Assembly: GCA_913055625.1 (NCBI GenBank)
Contig: CAJXJW010000004.1
Span: 62,001-126,000, forward strand
Reading direction: 5' to 3'
Source of the DNA: an uncultured Pseudomonadota bacterium
GTDB lineage: Bacteria; Pseudomonadota; Gammaproteobacteria; Steroidobacterales; Woeseiaceae
Length of the DNA stretch: 64,000 nt
Under the pieces are notes generated by a model. It saw nothing but the letters and a program-made list of their open reading frames with translations. It did not search any database and was not told the origin of the DNA. Below are positions 60,925-64,000 of the stretch, piece after piece. Position 1 is the stretch's first letter. Each line of letters opens with the position of its first letter. The translations under genes were made by a program, and so were the position numbers.

Positions 60925-63507
60925 TCATCCGGCGGCCTGCGGCGCGGCAAATGCGCCCGCGCGCCGTGCCGCCGGAAACAGGAACGGGCCCGCCCACGAC
61001 AACAATGCCGGCAGCAGCACCAGCGTGGTGACGGCGGACAGGGCCATGATCGCGGCCATGAAGGCGCCGACCGTGATGTACGGCACGAGCGGCGCGAAAA
61101 ACAACGGCGTGAAGCCGATCGCGATGACGATCGCGTTGCGCGCGATGGCGCGCGCCGGTTCCTCGAAGAGCCGGTCGATCGCCGCCGGGAAGTCCCCCGT
61201 ATCGCCCAGCAATGCGCGGCAGCGCTCGATGAAGTGGATCGCGAAATCGACAGACAGCCCCAGTGTCAGCGAGGACAGCACGGCGATCGGCATGTCGTAG
61301 TCTTTGCCGATCCAGCCGATGACGCCGTACACGCCGAGGATCGTGACGCTGAGCGGCACCATGGCCAGCACGCCGAGCCGCGGGCTGCGGAAGAGCAGGG
61401 CCATCATCACGAACACCACGACGAACGCGCCAGCGAGGCTGTACAGCATGCCCTTGACCATCGCGTCCTGCCAGACGACGTTGATGTAGGTCTTGCCGGC
61501 CCAGCGCAGCTCGATGCCGTCCGGCATCGGGTGCTCGGCGAGATACGAGTCCAGTGCCGCGATCACGCGCGACATGTCCTGGTTGTCGCCGCTTTTGAGC
61601 TGCAGCCAGATCGCCGTCGATGAGAAGTCCGGCGTCACCATGTGCCACAGGTCCTGGGGCCGGTGCGACGACTGGTACTGCAGCAGCGTCTGCGCGACGC
61701 CGTTCGCCGTGTCCGGAACGACGTAATCGGCCGCATCACCGCCGCGAAGCTCCCGGTTCACGACCTTGACCACGTCGGGCAGGGCGTTCGTCTTGCCCAC
61801 GTCCCCGGAGGCCATCAACGCGGCCTGCAAAGCCTCGATCTCCGCGAGCACCGCCGGCGCCTGGAACCTGCGCGTCGCGGACTGCGCCGACTCGGCGTCG
61901 GCCAGCAGCGTCTCGAGTTGCGCGATATCGGCGTCGTCTTCCGCATTGAACAGGGCATCGTCAATGACGGCGATCAGGCTCCCGAACCACGCGTTGGCGT
62001 CGTCGGTCGGCGCTGATAGCGCCTGCGTTACAGGTTCGCGGTACGGCGCGCCGAGTGAGCCTGCCGCTGACGTCGCATGCGTGCGGAACGCGTCGATCGT
62101 CGCCGTCGTGTCGGCCGTGAGCACGACGAACGCGTCGTACGTACCGGCGAAATGCTCGTTCAATGCGGTGTCCGCCACCCGCACCGGGTGGTTGGCCTTG
62201 AACCAGCGCACCGGGTTGTCGTTGATCTCGATCCGGACAATACCGGCGATGCTGAGCGCCACGAACAGCGCTGCGGCCACGGAGATGAGCTTGCCGCGCC
62301 GCAGGGCAACGCGGCCGGTGCGGCGCAGCAGGCGGGCCAGCGGCGTTTCGGTACGCGGCTTGCCGCTCGCCGCGACGATCTTCGCGAGCGACGCCGGCCG
62401 CATCCGCACGATGTAGGCCGGGATCAGCACGATCGTCACCAGGAATGCGAGCAGGATGCCGAACGCGACGAACGCGCCGAAGATCTGCACCGGCGGGATC
62501 GGGGTGAGGAGCAGCGACGCGAAACCGACGGCCGAGGTCAGCGACGTGAACAGCATCGGCGTGAACAGGTGTCCGAGGACGCCGCGAATCACCTGCTTCG
62601 GGTCCGCGCCGGGCCGGTACGTGTCCGCGAACTCGGACATGATATGCACCGAGTCGACGACCGCGATCGGCATGAGGAAGATCGGGATCATGGAACTCAT
62701 GATGTGCACGGTGAAACCAAGTCCGATCAGGAGCCCCATCGTGACGACGACCGTCGCCATGGCAACGAGCATGGGCGCGACGACGAGCGCGGCGCTGCGG
62801 AAGAAGTACAGCATCAAGAGGAAGATCATCAGCCCGGCGAGCGGCGCCGAGATCCCCATCTGCACGAACATGTCGTGGCCGAACGTGTCCTCGGCCACGG
62901 GCAGGCCGGTGATGTGCCAGGTGTCGTCGCCGGGGAGGGCGTCGGCCGCGTCGGCAATCTGCCGCGAGATCCCGTAGCTCAGGTCCTTGCTTTCGATCGG
63001 CACGTAGATCGCGGCCGCGCGGCCGTCGCCGGAGACCAGCGTATCCATCAACAAAGGCAGACGCGCCACCTTGTCACGTATCTCGAGCGCCTGTGCGTCC
63101 GTGACCGGGGCCTCCTTCATCATCCACTCGAAGCGTATCGTCCCGGGCCCCTCCTGGGAGAGATTGTCCGCCTCCGGCAAGGCCATCAGGTCAGGCGGGA
63201 TGACGCCGTCCATCGCCAGGATCGTCTTGCTCAGCGCATGCAGATTCCCGAGTGAAGCGGCGTTGAACACCCCGTTCGGGTGCGATTCATTGACGACGCC
63301 GACCACGATCGCATCGTGCAGCACGAAGCGATCCTCGACCCGGTTGTGAAAGACCCGGTCCGGCTGTTCGGCCGACAGCATGTTCTCGGGGTCCGTGTCG
63401 ATGTGAATCCGCGGCAGCATCGCGGCCGCGGCCAGCGTGGCCGCAAGGACGAGCGCGTACACCGTCCGTGGCCGCCGAATCGCCAGCCGCGTGAGCGCGT
63501 CTCTCAT
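60925..63507 (-). CDS. RND-superfamily (MMPL-type) exporter
   Basis: The 860-residue product has the RND two-half layout: an N-terminal span, a periplasmic loop, six spans around LMPIAVVDSVHIMSEFADTY, then a second loop and six spans with LTLGLSVDFAIHFIERCR. It is of the HAE2/HpnN-like lipid-exporter type. With the LolA-like and barrel proteins it would form a trans-envelope path for a lipid or hydrophobic molecule. ATG 63507 overlaps the preceding stop by ATGA. Confidence 0.92.
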   Translation of the reverse strand: MRDALTRLAIRRPRTVYALVLAATLAAAAMLPRIHIDTDPENMLSAEQPDRVFHNRVEDRFVLHDAIVVGVVNESHPNGVFNAASLGNLHALSKTILAMDGVIPPDLMALPEADNLSQEGPGTIRFEWMMKEAPVTDAQALEIRDKVARLPLLMDTLVSGDGRAAAIYVPIESKDLSYGISRQIADAADALPGDDTWHITGLPVAEDTFGHDMFVQMGISAPLAGLMIFLLMLYFFRSAALVVAPMLVAMATVVVTMGLLIGLGFTVHIMSSMIPIFLMPIAVVDSVHIMSEFADTYRPGADPKQVIRGVLGHLFTPMLFTSLTSAVGFASLLLTPIPPVQIFGAFVAFGILLAFLVTIVLIPAYIVRMRPASLAKIVAASGKPRTETPLARLLRRTGRVALRRGKLISVAAALFVALSIAGIVRIEINDNPVRWFKANHPVRVADTALNEHFAGTYDAFVVLTADTTATIDAFRTHATSAAGSLGAPYREPVTQALSAPTDDANAWFGSLIAVIDDALFNAEDDADIAQLETLLADAESAQSATRRFQAPAVLAEIEALQAALMASGDVGKTNALPDVVKVVNRELRGGDAADYVVPDTANGVAQTLLQYQSSHRPQDLWHMVTPDFSSTAIWLQLKSGDNQDMSRVIAALDSYLAEHPMPDGIELRWAGKTYINVVWQDAMVKGMLYSLAGAFVVVFVMMALLFRSPRLGVLAMVPLSVTILGVYGVIGWIGKDYDMPIAVLSSLTLGLSVDFAIHFIERCRALLGDTGDFPAAIDRLFEEPARAIARNAIVIAIGFTPLFFAPLVPYITVGAFMAAIMALSAVTTLVLLPALLSWAGPFLFPAARRAGAFAAPQAAG

Positions 63508-64000
63508 TGCGATGACTCCTTCAGCCGGGTCGCACCGAGCATCCCGAGTACCGCCTTCTCATAGTAGGGCTCGGTCTTGGCCGTGCGCACCTTGTGCAGG
63601 AAGTACTTCTCGTACGCGATCTTGGCCAGGTGCACCCACTTGCCGCTCGAGGCCCAGTTCGTATTGCGGGGCGGGATCTGGGGCAGGGCCACGAAGGCCA
63701 CGCCGCCGTCGCCGAAGTCCGCGAGACACACGGCGTTCCACGTGGCGCGGGTCGATGGCGACTTTCCGTCAATCGCATCGCGGATATTGTGCGTCGTCGC
63801 GGTGACCATCGACTCGATCATGTATCCGGTCTTCGGCGCACCCGTCGGTACGGGCGTCGGGCCGACCGGCGGGATTGCGACGCAGACGCCGACCGAGTAG
63901 ATGTTCGGGTAAGCGGGATTGCGCTGGTATTCGTCGATCAGGATGAACCCGCGCGGGTTGGTCAGACCCTCGATCCCGAACACGGCGTCGACACCCTTGA
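63504..64000 (-). CDS. sulfide:quinone oxidoreductase-like flavoprotein, C-terminal part, partial
   Basis: The gene runs off the right edge, leaving about 165 C-terminal residues. Conserved parts are GFILIDEYQRNPAYPNIYSV, AIPPVGPTPVPTGAPKTGYM and, near the end, FGDGGVAFVALPQIPPRN and KWVHLAKIAYEKYFL, as in SQR/flavocytochrome c-type enzymes. SQR oxidises sulfide and reduces quinone at the membrane. The active-site cysteines lie outside the window, so NADH-dehydrogenase-like relatives are not fully excluded. Confidence 0.72.
   Translation of the reverse strand, partial: KGVDAVFGIEGLTNPRGFILIDEYQRNPAYPNIYSVGVCVAIPPVGPTPVPTGAPKTGYMIESMVTATTHNIRDAIDGKSPSTRATWNAVCLADFGDGGVAFVALPQIPPRNTNWASSGKWVHLAKIAYEKYFLHKVRTAKTEPYYEKAVLGMLGATRLKESSQ

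Overview
The window is GC-rich bacterial chromosome, very probably from a gammaproteobacterium. The order uvrC - pgsA - tRNA-Gly(GCC) - tRNA-Cys(GCA) - tRNA-Leu(TAA) is the gene order known from Escherichia coli (uvrC-pgsA-glyW-cysT-leuZ). A complete system I cytochrome c maturation operon, cytochrome bd oxidase, type II thymidine kinase and several Tat/TonB envelope genes fit the same group. I cannot name the species from sequence alone.

Layout. 1-6.7 kb: end of icd, a family-5 uracil-DNA glycosylase, uvrC, pgsA, a ToxR/CadC-like TPR regulator and a MddA-like methyltransferase. 6.7-9.6 kb: the three tRNA genes, with a reverse-strand block (sialidase-like protein, small protein, exported methyltransferase) lying between tRNA-Gly and tRNA-Cys. 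9.5-19.3 kb: an integrated element of about 9.75 kb in tRNA-Leu, bounded by attL in the tRNA and attR near 19.3 kb. Its left part is phage-satellite-like: tyrosine integrase, Fis-like and excisionase-like DNA-binding proteins, zinc-ribbon protein, replication-like protein, and one HK97-type major capsid protein without portal, terminase, protease or tail genes. Its right part is AT-richer cargo: a Dam-family DNA methyltransferase, a multi-span membrane protein translationally coupled to a DGQHR-domain protein, and two unknown genes. This cargo is the best candidate for an undescribed system.

19.3-29.1 kb: small genes, tdk, an AAA-ATPase/FHA fusion and the nine-gene ccmABCDEFGHI operon, most genes overlapping by four bases. 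29.2-41.9 kb: nitronate monooxygenase coupled to a FluC fluoride channel, a PLP decarboxylase, a sterol-desaturase-like enzyme, PhoD phosphatase, a YcaQ-like DNA glycosylase, a thioredoxin-fold protein, a TonB/PadR divergent pair with a visible operator array, and a DUF3108/acyltransferase pair. 42-46.3 kb: a lipid-type biosynthetic cluster of cytochrome P450, acyl-AMP ligase fused to a carrier domain, and a FabH-type condensing enzyme. 46.5-49.5 kb: a two-subunit molybdenum hydroxylase. 49.5-56.1 kb: a MocR regulator divergent from a DMT transporter, an esterase, an acetyltransferase, a sugar porter and an overlapping ROK sugar kinase. 56.1-64 kb (all reverse strand): sulfide:quinone-oxidoreductase-like gene (cut by the window end), RND exporter, LolA-like protein, outer-membrane barrel, small DUF2892 protein and cydAB. 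This reads as one envelope/respiration cluster in which a sulfide-tolerant bd oxidase could take electrons from sulfide oxidation.
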